Part shown: in pieces, positions 15,829 to 26,414 of the stretch
Layout: every line of letters begins with the position of its first letter
How positions within the stretch are numbered: position 1 is the first letter of the stretch
DNA from: Brevibacillus porteri
Lineage (GTDB): Bacteria > Bacillota > Bacilli > Brevibacillales > Brevibacillaceae
NCBI RefSeq assembly: GCF_003013475.1
Contig: NZ_PXZO01000036.1
Coordinates: 1-54,117 of the forward strand
Length of the DNA stretch: 54,117 nt
Reading direction: 5' to 3'
Notes under the pieces: generated by a model
What the model was told of the DNA's origin: nothing
The model's input: the letters and a program-made list of their open reading frames with translations, nothing else
The model's database searches: none
Position numbers and translations under genes: made by a program

Positions 15829-17814
15829 CTATGGCAAGCTGTTATACGAAACTGGAATTGTCTGGTATTCATTGAAGCCTTGATCAGTCGATCGTTTCAC
15901 AAAGACCTTGACTACCGAGTCCTTCTGTGGCGCCAAGACAATTGGTACATCGTACTCTTTACTTTCGGTGATCGTTTCCGTGAGCGGAGCTTTTGCCTCT
16001 CCACGAGCATCTGTCACTTCAATCTTCACTTCCAGTGTTTCACCAGGCACAACCTCTACATAAACCGGAACGTTTGCCAGCTTGGCGTCCTGCGGATATT
16101 GGCCATTGCTGACCTCAAGCGGAACCGCTACATCCTTTTGCACATCCATTCCCGGATCGTAAGGGTGAGTGCTGAGAACAATACCTCGTTTGTCCGTCGT
16201 ATAAGTAGGCACTTCGGTGATTTTCCCAACAGTCAGTCCTCTCTTGTACAATTCTACTTGTGCAGCTTCTACTGATATATTCCGCACATCCGGCATTTTC
16301 ACGAAGGCTTTTCCTTTACTGATCGTGACCGTCACATTCGTTTTAGTAGGGAACACTTTTTCATTTGCGGCTGGAGACTGCTTGATAACCGTCCCTACCT
16401 CAGCCTTGTCGTCCTCTTCCTCTACGAAAGTGACATTCTCCAGTTTAAAACCATTGCTTTTCAATGCTTCTTCTGCGGTTGCTCGCGGTAGCGTAACCAG
16501 ATTTGGCATGTTAATCTCTTGTTGTCCTTTGCTTACATACAAGGTTACAACGGAATTTTCCTTTAACCGCATGGGAGGTGCAGGGTCTTGGCGTATCACC
16601 ATTCCCTTTTCTATCGTATCATTGGCTTCTTCCACGATACGGGCAACCAGTTTGGCATCCTGAATCTTCTTCTCAGCGAGCGTTACTTCGATCCCTTCCA
16701 CATGAGGTACCTGTGCCTCTGGAACGGACGGGAACAGATTCAACAGTAAGTTAAATCCGAAGAATGCCAGTACGAAAAACAGACCGATACCGCCTACCCA
16801 CAACAGAGCTTTGACCCACCATTGTTTCTTGGCTGGTTTGGCATCCTCTTCTTCCGTACGCTGCTCATAGCGGCTACGCCCCGCTCCTCCGGTTTTGCCA
16901 TTGGTATGGCCTTCGAGCATGTCAGGTGTGATGATAGGCACCACACGCGTCATCTCTTCATCCACCGGGAACGTCAGCTTTTCTTCGTTTAATCGCTCTG
17001 GGAACAGGCAGGTCTCCAAATCTTCTAGCATTTCACTCGCGGACGCGTATCTGAGAAATGGATCCTTTACCAGCGCCTTCAAAATGACATTTTCTACACT
17101 CTGCGGGATAGCCGGATTGACTTGGCGCGGCTCTGGAAGCGGCTCCTGCAAATGCTTGAGCGCCACTGATATAGGCGAATCACCGGAAAACGGCAGTTCA
17201 CCCGTCACCATTTCGTACAAGACGATCCCCAGCGAGTAAATATCGGATTTTTCCCCGGTAATCCCGCCGCGCGCCTGCTCTGGCGAAAAATAATGGACAG
17301 AGCCAAGCATCGCATTCGTATGCGTAATCGTTGCTGAAGTAACGGCTCTCGCAATCCCGAAGTCCGTAACCTTCACCCGACCATTTTTTCCAATCATAAT
17401 GTTATGCGGCTTGATATCTCGATGAATGATCTGGTTTTGATGCGCATGATCGAGTGCATCGCAAATTTGCTCGGCGATCCGCACTGCCTCTTCTACCGGC
17501 AGCGCACCACGTTGAATGATGACCTCTTTCAACGTGTAGCCTTCTATGTACTCCATCACCATGTAATAGGTATCGCCTTCCTGACCGACATCATACACCC
17601 CAACCACATTGGGGTGAGATAAGCTCGCCACCGCCTGCGCTTCACGTCGGAAACGATTGACGAAATCTTCGTCCGTACCAAACTGTGAACGCAGCACTTT
17701 AACTGCCACTGGACGATTCAATATTAAATCTTTGGCCTTGTATACAATGGCCATACCGCCCCCACCGACGCGGGACTCTATTTGGTATCGTCCTCCCAGT
17801 CGTTGACCTTCCAT
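15829..17814 (-). CDS. prkC: Stk1 family PASTA serine/threonine kinase PrkC
   Basis: Membrane Ser/Thr kinase that senses muropeptides and regulates germination and cell-wall physiology. Numbered from the ATG at 17814 (661 aa): glycine loop near 17-21, Lys39, HRD at 131-133 and DFG at 151-153. One transmembrane helix is near 340-365. Three PASTA repeats follow, at about 370-435, 436-505 and 506-570, then a C-terminal extracellular domain. A GTG at 17823 overlapping the prpC stop is an alternative start; the ATG has GAGGGG at better spacing. It is translationally linked to prpC. Confidence 0.96.
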   Translation of the reverse strand: MEGQRLGGRYQIESRVGGGGMAIVYKAKDLILNRPVAVKVLRSQFGTDEDFVNRFRREAQAVASLSHPNVVGVYDVGQEGDTYYMVMEYIEGYTLKEVIIQRGALPVEEAVRIAEQICDALDHAHQNQIIHRDIKPHNIMIGKNGRVKVTDFGIARAVTSATITHTNAMLGSVHYFSPEQARGGITGEKSDIYSLGIVLYEMVTGELPFSGDSPISVALKHLQEPLPEPRQVNPAIPQSVENVILKALVKDPFLRYASASEMLEDLETCLFPERLNEEKLTFPVDEEMTRVVPIITPDMLEGHTNGKTGGAGRSRYEQRTEEEDAKPAKKQWWVKALLWVGGIGLFFVLAFFGFNLLLNLFPSVPEAQVPHVEGIEVTLAEKKIQDAKLVARIVEEANDTIEKGMVIRQDPAPPMRLKENSVVTLYVSKGQQEINMPNLVTLPRATAEEALKSNGFKLENVTFVEEEDDKAEVGTVIKQSPAANEKVFPTKTNVTVTISKGKAFVKMPDVRNISVEAAQVELYKRGLTVGKITEVPTYTTDKRGIVLSTHPYDPGMDVQKDVAVPLEVSNGQYPQDAKLANVPVYVEVVPGETLEVKIEVTDARGEAKAPLTETITESKEYDVPIVLAPQKDSVVKVFVKRSTDQGFNEYQTIPVSYNSLP

Positions 17815-17819
17815 CTCTC

Positions 17820-18575
17820 TCACCCCTCTTCCTGACCGGCATCAAGCGTATTTCGTACGGCAACCAGCGTTATGTTGTCTTCCCCACCAGCATCCAGTGC
17901 TTCTTGCACCAAACCGTCCACCTTCGCTTGTAACGATATCTGTTTCTGCAAATTTTCTTCTAAGGAAGGATGACTGACCTTGTTGCTCAGTCCATCTGAG
18001 CAAATCAAGACGATATCACCCTCTGACCATTCAAACTGCCCAAGATCAATGAGCACATCCGGTTCAGTCCCGACCGAACGCATAATGACGTTGCGATGAG
18101 GGTGGACAGACGCCTCCTCGGCTGTAATCTGTCCACTTTTCAACAGCTCATTTACAAGGGAATGGTCTTCTGTCTTCATGACCAGACCGTCTTGGTTGTA
18201 AAAATACAGACGGCTGTCGCCAATATGCGCAGTAATCACGGAGGATTGGTCGAACAAAGCAGCAACCACGGTTGTACCCATGCCACTGCACTCCGGATGT
18301 TCAATCGCATATTCATAGACTTCTTTATTCGCAAGCAGGATGGCGTTCATCAATTGCTCACGCACATCCTCTGCTTCGAGGTCCCCTTCTAGGTGACGCA
18401 GTTCTTTTACTATTCGCTCAACAGCAAGGCGACTGGCGATATCACCAGCCTGATGGCCACCCATACCATCTGCTACAATGGCGAGCACGCGTCCGTTTAA
18501 ATCGGTCACACAGGCATAATAGTCCTCGTTAACCTGACGAACGCGGCCAACATGGGATTTCATCGCGATTTCCAT
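17820..18575 (-). CDS. prpC: PP2C-type Ser/Thr phosphatase, PrkC partner
   Basis: Stp1/PrpC phosphatase that dephosphorylates PrkC and its substrates. The 251 residues contain the PPM metal motifs: VRQVNEDYY near 12, VADGMGGHQAGD near 34, GMGTTVVAA near 98, GDSRLYF near 118, ICSDGLSN near 190 and the C-terminal GGEDNITLV. It lies 4 bp after rlmN and immediately before prkC, the standard Bacillales arrangement, and is probably co-transcribed from the promoter at 19699-19727. Confidence 0.96.
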   Translation of the reverse strand: MEIAMKSHVGRVRQVNEDYYACVTDLNGRVLAIVADGMGGHQAGDIASRLAVERIVKELRHLEGDLEAEDVREQLMNAILLANKEVYEYAIEHPECSGMGTTVVAALFDQSSVITAHIGDSRLYFYNQDGLVMKTEDHSLVNELLKSGQITAEEASVHPHRNVIMRSVGTEPDVLIDLGQFEWSEGDIVLICSDGLSNKVSHPSLEENLQKQISLQAKVDGLVQEALDAGGEDNITLVAVRNTLDAGQEEG

Positions 18576-18579
18576 GGCA

Positions 18580-19650
18580 TCACCCCACGGTTTCTTTAGC
18601 GTGTTGTGCCCTCAATTGTCCGCATGCAGCAGCAATGTCACTGCCTTGCTCGCGTCTGATGGTCACATTGATTCCTTTTTCCTCTAAAATGCGTTTGAAC
18701 TGAAAAATCTCATTGCGTGGCGTGCGCACATAATCACGCTCTGGTACGTAGTTCACCGGGATCAGATTCACGTGGCAAAGCATGTCGCCAATGAGTTCGG
18801 CCAGCTCCTCTGCATGCTCAGGCTGATCATTTTTCCCGCCGAACAGACCATACTCAAAACTGATACGACGCCCTGTCTTGTTAATGTAATGGTGGCATGC
18901 TTCCATCAGCGTAGCAAGCGGGAAGCCGCGGTTGATCGGCATCAGCTGGCTTCTCAACTCCGTGTTTGGAGCGTGCAGGGAAATCGCTAGGTTCACTTGT
19001 CCGCCTTGTTCAGCAAACTCGTAAATCTTCGGCACAATTCCACTGGTGGAAACTGTAATGTGACGAGCACCGATATTCAGTCCACGGTTATCGTTGATTA
19101 CAGACAAGAACGCCATCAAGCTCTCGAAGTTCTCGAAAGGCTCCCCGATCCCCATGACGACAACGTGACTGACACGCTCACCTTCCGCATCCAATCTGCG
19201 TTGTGCCGTCAATACTTGAGAGACGATTTCACCTGCATCCAGGTTACGCTTTAGTCCACCTAATGTAGATGCACAAAACGTACATCCGATACGGCAGCCC
19301 ACCTGTGTCGTAACACAAATGCTGTTTCCGTAGTTATGACGCATAATCACCGTCTCAATCGCATGTCCATCGACAAGCTGGAACAAAAACTTGATCGTTC
19401 CATCCTGCGATTCTTGATGCGTGATTTCCTTGAGCGGACCTATGCGGAATGTATCAGCCAGCTTTTCGCGCAGCTCCTTGGACAAATTGCTCATCTCTTC
19501 AAAAGAAGTGACACGCTTTACATATAGCCAGTCAAAAATTTGTTGCGCACGAAATGCTTTGTCGCCGGCACTAACCAGCCATTCCTTCATTTCGTCTTGC
19601 GTCAAACTGTAAATAAGCGGCTTTGCGCCAGTAAATGTCGTTAACGGCAT
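18580..19650 (-). CDS. rlmN: Dual-specificity RNA methyltransferase RlmN
   Basis: Radical-SAM enzyme that methylates C2 of adenosine 2503 in 23S rRNA and adenosine 37 in some tRNAs. In 356 residues the CX3CX2C cluster ligands are C119, C123 and C126 ([11 protein letters not shown]). The SAM-binding [12 protein letters not shown] is near 205, and a catalytic cysteine is expected near the C-terminus in AAACGQLR. The first gene of the operon; a well-formed sigma-A promoter lies 49 bp upstream. Confidence 0.97.
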   Translation of the reverse strand: MPLTTFTGAKPLIYSLTQDEMKEWLVSAGDKAFRAQQIFDWLYVKRVTSFEEMSNLSKELREKLADTFRIGPLKEITHQESQDGTIKFLFQLVDGHAIETVIMRHNYGNSICVTTQVGCRIGCTFCASTLGGLKRNLDAGEIVSQVLTAQRRLDAEGERVSHVVVMGIGEPFENFESLMAFLSVINDNRGLNIGARHITVSTSGIVPKIYEFAEQGGQVNLAISLHAPNTELRSQLMPINRGFPLATLMEACHHYINKTGRRISFEYGLFGGKNDQPEHAEELAELIGDMLCHVNLIPVNYVPERDYVRTPRNEIFQFKRILEEKGINVTIRREQGSDIAAACGQLRAQHAKETVG

Positions 19651-19698
19651 TCTATCTCCACATCCTCAAAATCATTGCTTGCCTAAATCCATTCTATC

Positions 19699-19727
19699 AT
19701 TGTACCTCGTGGGGCGTCTCGCTTCAA
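19699..19727 (-). promoter_or_regulatory. Sigma-A promoter of the rlmN operon
   Basis: TTGAAG (19722-19727), 17-bp spacer, TACAAT (19699-19704) on the minus strand, about 49 bp before the rlmN start. Confidence 0.7.
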
Positions 19728-19802
19728 ACGGTTTTGACATCCAGATTCATAAATGCATCGCTTTTCCTAGTGTAAACCAATCTGAGCACTCGCAAACAAA
19801 GG

Positions 19803-19845
19803 CAAAGGAGTGGCATTTTCCACCTGTTGGTGCGCCACCCCTTGT
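19803..19845 (-). terminator. Possible terminator after rsmB
   Basis: AAGGAGTGGC and GCCACCCCTT pair at 9 of 10 positions, with an inner CACC/GGTG hairpin. The tail on the minus strand is only moderately T-rich, so termination may be partial. Confidence 0.45.
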
Positions 19846-19861
19846 TTGTACGTCCGTTCCC

Positions 19862-21208
19862 TTATCCTCTTCGTTTCAATCGTGCGATAAAGAATCCATC
19901 ACTCTCGAAATGGTGAGGCAAAATTTGTACGCAGGCTCCGGTTTCATCGACATGCCCTCTGACAACCTCAGGCAGGTCTTGTGCCAGTGTATCATCGAAT
20001 ACGAAATCAGGGTGTTCTTCGACAAAGCGGCGAACAATCTCCTGGTTTTCTGCTGGCTCGATCGTACATGTGCTGTAAACCATGACACCACCCTGAGCAA
20101 GCATCGGTGCCAACGTCTTGAGCAGTTCGTACTGTAGCTGAGCAATCGCACGGACATCTTCAGGCGTTTTGTTCCATTTCAGATCTGGCTTGCGACGAAT
20201 CACGCCAAATCCGGTACACGGCGCATCCAGCAGGATTCGATCGAAAGTTCCCAGCGCTTTTTCAGGTAGGTCCAGCGCATCACTAACGATTGGCTCGATG
20301 ATTGTAATCCCGAGTCTTTTCGCTGCACTCGCAATCAGATCGCGTTTGTGCGGATGCACATCACTTGCAATGATTTGCCCGCTGTTTTCCATCATTTCTG
20401 CTATGTGCGTTGTTTTTCCACCAGGAGCCGCGCAAGCATCCAGTACACGCATGCCTGGTTGGGCAGCAAGAGCTGGTGCTACGAGCATGGAGCTCTCATC
20501 CTGGATCGTGAAGTAGCCTTCCTTGAACAAGCGAGAACCTGCTGCATGTCCGCCTTCCATCAAAATAGCATGAGGACTGACAGACGATCTTTGGCCTTCC
20601 AGCCCTTCTTCCGCCAGCTTGTCCAGCACTTGATCCTTCGTCGTTTTCCATGCATTGACCCGGATAGAGCTATGCGGCGTTCTGTTGTTTGCTTCGCAAA
20701 TCGCAATCGTCGTCTCTTCTCCATAGACAGTAAGCCACTGACGTACAAGCCATTCTGGATGAGAATAGGCTACGGCGATTTGCAAAGCACGGTCGCCTTT
20801 TGGCTGACGCTCCCACACATCAGGCTGGCGCAATACATTGCGCAAAACACCGTTGACCATCGAAGCAATCCCTTGGTGACCGCGTTTCTTGGCGATTTCA
20901 ACCGCCTGGTGTACGGCAGCGCGCTCAGGAATACGGTCCAAAAAGTGAATTTGATATAAGCTGAGACGCAACAAATTACGAACCCAGGTCTGTACCTTTT
21001 TATTCCCGACAAAATGGGACAGGACATGATCCAGCGTCATCTTGCGCTGAATGGTACCGTACACAAGCTCCGTCACCAGCCCTGCATCTGCTGCACTGAG
21101 ATTTTCACGATCTAAGACATTGCGCAGCTCAAGATTACTGTAGGACTTATGTTCTTCTACCCTGTTCAAAACATCGAGGGCGATATCGCGAGCTCCCTTT
21201 TTTGCCAC
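19862..21208 (-). CDS. rsmB: 16S rRNA m5C967 methyltransferase RsmB
   Basis: SAM-dependent cytosine-5 methyltransferase (also called Sun) acting on 16S rRNA. The 448 residues comprise an N-terminal NusB-like RNA-binding domain (about 1-140) and a C-terminal Rossmann domain. SAM-binding DACAAPGGKTTH is near 255. The catalytic cysteines lie in LDAPCTGFGVIRR near 325 and YSTCTIEPAENQ near 375. It is separated from fmt by 3 bp. Confidence 0.96.
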   Translation of the reverse strand: MAKKGARDIALDVLNRVEEHKSYSNLELRNVLDRENLSAADAGLVTELVYGTIQRKMTLDHVLSHFVGNKKVQTWVRNLLRLSLYQIHFLDRIPERAAVHQAVEIAKKRGHQGIASMVNGVLRNVLRQPDVWERQPKGDRALQIAVAYSHPEWLVRQWLTVYGEETTIAICEANNRTPHSSIRVNAWKTTKDQVLDKLAEEGLEGQRSSVSPHAILMEGGHAAGSRLFKEGYFTIQDESSMLVAPALAAQPGMRVLDACAAPGGKTTHIAEMMENSGQIIASDVHPHKRDLIASAAKRLGITIIEPIVSDALDLPEKALGTFDRILLDAPCTGFGVIRRKPDLKWNKTPEDVRAIAQLQYELLKTLAPMLAQGGVMVYSTCTIEPAENQEIVRRFVEEHPDFVFDDTLAQDLPEVVRGHVDETGACVQILPHHFESDGFFIARLKRRG

Positions 21209-21211
21209 GGA

Positions 21212-22162
21212 CTATTCTCCTACCTTTGTGCCGATTTCAATGTTGCTGCCCGCTCCACGCAAAAAGTCGAGTGCACTCATACGTTTTTTGCCTTCTGGCT
21301 GCAATTCGGTTATTTTCACTGCACCGCTACCGCAAGCGACCACGATACCGTCTTCCTCACGGGCGATGATCGTTCCCGGCTCTTTGCCTTCGCCCGACGC
21401 AAGCATTTTTTCTACCCACCACAACTTCCAAATCTTGCCTTCACATGTAGTAAATGCGACCGGCCACGGATTCAAGCCGCGGACTTGGTTGTAAATCTGT
21501 TCCGCAGAACGGCTCCAGTCAATTTTTTCGTCAGTACGCTTAATATTCGGGGCAAAAGTCGCTGCCGAATGATCCTGTTGCTCTGCTACGAGCTCACCAG
21601 CCAACAGGCGTGGAACGGTAGCCAGCAACAGTTCAGAGCCTGCCGCAGCCAATTTGTCAAACATGGTCCCCACGGTATCGCGCTCCTCAATCGGAACGAC
21701 TACCTTGGACAGCATATCCCCTGCATCGAGAGCTTCCACCATATACATGATAGTCACGCCTGTTTCCGCTTCTCCCTCGACAATTGATTTATGAATCGGG
21801 GCACCCCCACGATATTTCGGCAAAAGAGAAGCGTGCACATTGATGCAGCCATATTTCGGTGCATCGAGCAATTTCTTCGGCAAGATCTGTCCATACGCCG
21901 CGGTGATGATCAGATCAGGCTCGAGCGCTAACACTTCATCCAAGGCTTCTTCTGCCTTGATTTTCTCCGGTTGCAATACCAAAAGTCCATGACGCAAAGC
22001 CGCCTCCTTCACGGGGGGCGGCGTCAATACTTGCTTGCGTCCAACGGGACGATCGGATTTTGTTACCACTCCAACCACGTTGTAGCCTGCTTCGAGTACA
22101 GCCGTAAGACTCGATACAGCAAAGTCAGGCGTTCCCATAAACAGGATGCGAGCATCTTTCAA
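21212..22162 (-). CDS. fmt: Methionyl-tRNA formyltransferase
   Basis: Transfers a formyl group from 10-formyltetrahydrofolate to initiator Met-tRNA. The 316 residues match the family. N-terminal [11 protein letters not shown], the catalytic region AAYGQILPK and [17 protein letters not shown], and a C-terminal OB-like domain starting at about 205 are all present. It lies 4 bp downstream of def, so formylation and deformylation enzymes are co-expressed, as in most bacteria. Confidence 0.98.
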   Translation of the reverse strand: MKDARILFMGTPDFAVSSLTAVLEAGYNVVGVVTKSDRPVGRKQVLTPPPVKEAALRHGLLVLQPEKIKAEEALDEVLALEPDLIITAAYGQILPKKLLDAPKYGCINVHASLLPKYRGGAPIHKSIVEGEAETGVTIMYMVEALDAGDMLSKVVVPIEERDTVGTMFDKLAAAGSELLLATVPRLLAGELVAEQQDHSAATFAPNIKRTDEKIDWSRSAEQIYNQVRGLNPWPVAFTTCEGKIWKLWWVEKMLASGEGKEPGTIIAREEDGIVVACGSGAVKITELQPEGKKRMSALDFLRGAGSNIEIGTKVGE

Positions 22163-22166
22163 ATGG

Positions 22167-22643
22167 TTATTCCCCTTCCTGGTTCGGGTTTACTTTGTAC
22201 ACCTTGTCAGCCACATCAATAAAGAGGACACCGTTCAAATGATCGATCTCGTGTTGAGCGCAACGGGACAACAGGTCGTCTGCCTCGAGCTCAACCACAT
22301 TCCCGTTACGATCATGACCGCGCAGCTTGATCCACTTGTGACGACGAACGTCTCCTTGCAGGCCAGGAATGCTCAGGCAGCCTTCTGGATAATCGTATTG
22401 CTCTCCTTCATGCTCAACGATTTCTGGATTGATCATTTCAATCAGTCCATCACCGCAATCCATTACGATGACACGCTTGGAGATGCCCACTTGTGGAGCA
22501 GCCAAACCTACACCGTCTGCATCGTACATCGTATCTGCCATATCATCAAGCAGCTTGTGCAAGTTGGAATTAAATTTGGTTACGACCATTGCCTTTTCAC
22601 GCAAAATCGGATCTGGATGTTTTACAATTGTGCGAATCGCCAT
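22167..22643 (-). CDS. def: Peptide deformylase
   Basis: Metalloenzyme removing N-formyl groups from nascent proteins. All three signature motifs are present: [10 protein letters not shown] near residue 43, EGCLSIP (cysteine ligand) near 88, and QHEIDHLNG (two histidine ligands and catalytic Glu) near 130. The open frame extends into priA, but the priA stop and the GGGAGG sequence place the start at one of two ATGs. I take 22643 (158 aa, 11 bases from the site), because 22652 is only 2 bases from it. Confidence 0.97.
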   Translation of the reverse strand: MAIRTIVKHPDPILREKAMVVTKFNSNLHKLLDDMADTMYDADGVGLAAPQVGISKRVIVMDCGDGLIEMINPEIVEHEGEQYDYPEGCLSIPGLQGDVRRHKWIKLRGHDRNGNVVELEADDLLSRCAQHEIDHLNGVLFIDVADKVYKVNPNQEGE

Positions 22644-22659
22644 GTGTTTCATATCCTCC

Positions 22660-25095
22660 CTAAAGCAGTACGTAAGGATCGACGTCAATCGTCATCAATA
22701 CTTTCTGCTGTTTGTTCCATTCTTCAAACGCAGCCGTCGCCTGAGCGAGCAAGTCCGACAGTTGCGGTTCATCACGATATTTTAGCATGATCTGAAAACG
22801 AAATCTATCCTTCACCCTCGCAATGGGCGAAGCAACTGGGCCCAAGAGGACCGTTGTCTGTGCCAAACGCTGCCGTAAATAGTCAGCCATTGTATGCGCA
22901 CCGCGGATAACAACAGGTACATCCTCGTGGCTGAACGTAATTAATACGAGCCGGAAATACGGCGGGTAGCCTGTTCGTCTGCGCTGCAACATTTCATCCT
23001 GATAAAATGCGGGATAATCATGCTTGGTCGCATGGACAATGCTGTAGTGTTCTGGCGTATACGTCTGAATCAAGACTTCTCCGTCCAGTTCATGCCGTCC
23101 TGCCCGTCCACCTACCTGCGTCAAGAGCTGAAATGTCTTTTCCGCTGCACGGAAGTCAGGCAGATGCAAGGAAGTATCCGCTGCAATGATTCCCGCTAGC
23201 GTCACTCGTGGAAAATCAAGGCCCTTGGCAATCATCTGGGTACCGAGTAGAACGTCGCCTTGACCCGCGCGGAATTTGTTTAGCAGCTCTTCGTGAGAGC
23301 CTTTACGCGAGGTCGTATCCACGTCCATTCGGATGACCCGGATTCCAGGGAAAAGTTTGGCCAGCTCCGCTTCCACCTTTTGTGTTCCGGTACCAAAAAA
23401 GCGTATATGCTCACTCTGACACTCCGGACAATGCTTAGGCTGTGCGATGGTATATCCACAGTAATGGCAACGCGCCGTATGATTCGTTTTGTGATAAGTA
23501 AGCGAGATGTCGCAATGAATGCAGCGCATCGTATAGCCACAGGAGCGGCACATGACAAAGGTAGAGAAGCCTCTTCGGTTAAGGAAAATGACCATCTGCT
23601 CTTCTTTTGCCAATCGATCTGCAATCATCTCATGCAGCTTCCGGCTGAACATCGAACGATTCTGGGACTGAAGCTCCTCTCGCATATCCACGACATGTAC
23701 CTGCGGCATCGGACGGTTCCCGACACGCTCTGGCATGCGCAACAGCTCGTAGCGGCCTCGGGTAGCCAGTGCATACGTCTCCAAGGCAGGAGTCGCGCTT
23801 CCCATGACGAGTACACCCTGATTCTCTTTCGCTCGCCACAGGGCTACTTCCCGTGCATGATAGCGAGGGGTCTCTTCTTGCTTATACGAGCTCTCATGCT
23901 CTTCATCAATCACAATCAAACCAACATTCCGAAACGGAGCAAAGATGGCAGATCGTGCACCTACCACTACTTTGACCTGTTTACGAATGATCTTGCGCCA
24001 CTCGTCATAGCGCTCTCCTTGTGACAACGCACTGTGCAAAACAGCTACGTCTGCACCAAAACGGGCCTTGAAGCGCTCCACCATTTGCGGAGTCAGTGAA
24101 ATTTCCGGAACGAGAAAGATCGCCTCGCGCCCTTTTTCCAACGTACGTTCGATCGCTTCGAGATACACTTCTGTCTTCCCGCTTCCGGTAACACCGTGCA
24201 GTAAGTAAGAAGCATACGTCCCCGAATCAATCGATTGCAAGATAGGTGTCAGTGCCGCTTCCTGTACCGAGGTAAAGACAGGCTTTTGCTTTTCCTGGAA
24301 ACGTCGATTGGCGTACGGGTCCCGGTAAACCTCTACTTGCTCGATCGCGATCCAGCCTTTTGATTCCAGGCTTTTTAGCGGAGAACGCGTTATTCCGTAT
24401 TCATCCCGCAGCATTTGTACAGATAAGGACTGCTCCTTGTGCATGAGCATCAGTTGAAGGACACGGCGCATCTGCTCCGCCCGCGCTGGCAACGAACTTA
24501 TCGCTTCCTCCAGCTTACCCTCATCCAATAAACTCCGGACAAATGATTGCTGCTTGCGGGTAATTTTGTCCCTTACTTGATATTCGGTAGCAAGCAGACC
24601 ACTCTGTATCCAACCCGGAACGAGCAAATACTCCTCCGCAAATTGTTTCTCTACTTCTGCTAGCGGTAGTTGCCGTTTGCGGAACAATTCCCACAGAAGC
24701 CCCGATCTCCCGCATGCCTCTTCGTCCAATGCGTCTGTCGCCGTCAGCCACTTCTCCGACTTCCCTTTGAGCACAGCCGGAAGCATCGCCTGTACAGCCG
24801 TTACCCACGGACACAAGTATTGCTTGGACATCCATTCGCTCATCTTTAGCAGCTCTGGCGTAAGAGGAGGAGTGTCGTCTTGTACCTGCACGACATCTTT
24901 TAGTCGCGAACGATCTGGTATGGCTTCGCCGTCCTCGACGATCCCGATGACATAGCCTTGCAGTTGACGGGGACCAAATGGGACAACCACACGGCTGCCA
25001 ATGCGAATCAGTGGACGCAACCAAGGCGGAACATGGTAATCAAAAGGTCGATTCGTCCGATTGACCGGAACGTCCACGATAATTTGAGCAATCAT
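22660..25095 (-). CDS. priA: Primosomal replication restart helicase PriA
   Basis: 3'-to-5' helicase that rebuilds replisomes at arrested forks. The 811 residues show an N-terminal DNA-binding domain (about 1-105), a winged-helix region, Walker A GVTGSGKTEVY near 305 and DEEH near 400. An embedded zinc-binding insertion contains eight cysteines, from CRSCG through CPEC, and GGRAGR lies near 645. The ATG overlaps the coaBC stop codon, indicating coupled translation. Confidence 0.97.
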   Translation of the reverse strand: MIAQIIVDVPVNRTNRPFDYHVPPWLRPLIRIGSRVVVPFGPRQLQGYVIGIVEDGEAIPDRSRLKDVVQVQDDTPPLTPELLKMSEWMSKQYLCPWVTAVQAMLPAVLKGKSEKWLTATDALDEEACGRSGLLWELFRKRQLPLAEVEKQFAEEYLLVPGWIQSGLLATEYQVRDKITRKQQSFVRSLLDEGKLEEAISSLPARAEQMRRVLQLMLMHKEQSLSVQMLRDEYGITRSPLKSLESKGWIAIEQVEVYRDPYANRRFQEKQKPVFTSVQEAALTPILQSIDSGTYASYLLHGVTGSGKTEVYLEAIERTLEKGREAIFLVPEISLTPQMVERFKARFGADVAVLHSALSQGERYDEWRKIIRKQVKVVVGARSAIFAPFRNVGLIVIDEEHESSYKQEETPRYHAREVALWRAKENQGVLVMGSATPALETYALATRGRYELLRMPERVGNRPMPQVHVVDMREELQSQNRSMFSRKLHEMIADRLAKEEQMVIFLNRRGFSTFVMCRSCGYTMRCIHCDISLTYHKTNHTARCHYCGYTIAQPKHCPECQSEHIRFFGTGTQKVEAELAKLFPGIRVIRMDVDTTSRKGSHEELLNKFRAGQGDVLLGTQMIAKGLDFPRVTLAGIIAADTSLHLPDFRAAEKTFQLLTQVGGRAGRHELDGEVLIQTYTPEHYSIVHATKHDYPAFYQDEMLQRRRTGYPPYFRLVLITFSHEDVPVVIRGAHTMADYLRQRLAQTTVLLGPVASPIARVKDRFRFQIMLKYRDEPQLSDLLAQATAAFEEWNKQQKVLMTIDVDPYVLL

Positions 25096-26339
25096 GACAG
25101 GTCTCGGAGCGGCTTATGTTCTTGTACTGCAAGGACAGCATCAAACAGCCTGTCTGCCACAGCCCGCTTGCTCAACTTATCCAATGCCAGTTGCTCTCCG
25201 CCACGGGTTAGCAAGGTGACGATATTCGTATCGCTCCCCATACCTGCTCCCTCGAGCAATACGTTATTGGCTACGATCATATCGAGATTTTTTCGCTCCA
25301 GCTTGGACTGGGCATGCTGCAACACATTTTGGGTTTCTGCTGCAAAGCCCACGACGAATTGCTTCGTTTTCCGATCACCAATGGTCTTTAAAATATCGGG
25401 TGCTTTCTCCAGCGCAAGGTCGAGTGGACCATCACCCTTTTTCATCTTATGTTCAGATACATGCTTCGGTCGATAATCGGACACTGCTGCTGATTTGACG
25501 ACGATGTCACAGTGAGGCAACTGCTCCATGACGGCATCAAACATTTCTTGTACCGATTCCACCGCAATGAATTCCACTCCATCAGGACGTGCCAAGGAAG
25601 TAGGCCCACTGATCAGTGTGACCTTCGCCCCTCTGTCTCGTGCCGCTTCCGCGATAGCGTAGCCCATTTTTCCTGAAGCATGATTGGTTATGTAACGAAC
25701 TGGATCAATTTTTTCACGGGTCGGTCCAGCTGTGATCAGTACATGCTTGTCCTGCAAATCTTTTTCTCGGATCATTTGTCTAGTCTCATCGGAAGCAAAC
25801 CATTGACGAACAGCTTCGACGATTTCCTCTGGCTCCGCCAAACGTCCTTTGCCAATCCATCCACATGCCAAGAGCCCGACACCCGGTTCAACAAACCGAT
25901 AACCATAGGCCGTCAGCTTATCCATATTTGCGATAACTGCAGGGTGATTGTACATATTGACATTCATGGCAGGCGCGACCATGACAGGCGCTTTCGTAGC
26001 CAGTACAGTCGTCGTCAGCATATCATCCGCTATGCCATTCGCCATTTTGCCAATCACGTTTGCCGTTGCTGGCGCGATCAATACGAGATCAGCTCGATCA
26101 GCCAGTTCAATATGGCTAATCACATGCGGGTCTGGCTCTGTAAATGTATCCGTATAAACAGGCAGGTGAGACAAGGCTTGAAACGTCAAAGGCTGAATAA
26201 ACTGTAAGGCACCCTCTGTCAAAATGACATGCACCAATGCACCTGCCTGTGTCAGCTTGCTGGTCAATGCAGCAGCCTTGTAAGCAGCGATGCCGCCCGA
26301 TACCCCAAGAACAATTCGTTTTCCTGCAAGCGAATGCAT
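25092..26339 (-). CDS. coaBC: Bifunctional phosphopantothenoylcysteine decarboxylase/phosphopantothenate-cysteine ligase
   Basis: Performs two consecutive steps of coenzyme A synthesis. The N-terminal flavin-dependent CoaC domain has GVSGGIAAYKA, APATANVIGKMANGIADD, PAMNVNMYNHP and the catalytic cysteine in ACGWIGKGRLAEP. The C-terminal CoaB ligase domain starts near 190 with VLITAGPTREKIDPVRYITN. I prefer the ATG at 26339 (415 aa), 9 bases after GGGAG, over the GTG at 26345. A terminator separates it from rpoZ upstream. Confidence 0.96.
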   Translation of the reverse strand: MHSLAGKRIVLGVSGGIAAYKAAALTSKLTQAGALVHVILTEGALQFIQPLTFQALSHLPVYTDTFTEPDPHVISHIELADRADLVLIAPATANVIGKMANGIADDMLTTTVLATKAPVMVAPAMNVNMYNHPAVIANMDKLTAYGYRFVEPGVGLLACGWIGKGRLAEPEEIVEAVRQWFASDETRQMIREKDLQDKHVLITAGPTREKIDPVRYITNHASGKMGYAIAEAARDRGAKVTLISGPTSLARPDGVEFIAVESVQEMFDAVMEQLPHCDIVVKSAAVSDYRPKHVSEHKMKKGDGPLDLALEKAPDILKTIGDRKTKQFVVGFAAETQNVLQHAQSKLERKNLDMIVANNVLLEGAGMGSDTNIVTLLTRGGEQLALDKLSKRAVADRLFDAVLAVQEHKPLRDLS

Positions 26340-26372
26340 CTGCACTCTCTCCCTTCTCCCCTATCCGAAATC

Positions 26373-26404
26373 CGAAAAAAACAACCTCGTGAGGTTGTTT
26401 TTAA
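26373..26404 (-). terminator. Terminator between rpoZ and coaBC
   Basis: AAACAACCTC and GAGGTTGTTT form a 10-bp stem with a 2-nt loop region and T-runs on both strands. It would end or attenuate the yicC-remA-gmk-rpoZ transcript. Confidence 0.85.
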
Positions 26405-26414
26405 AGGTGACTGC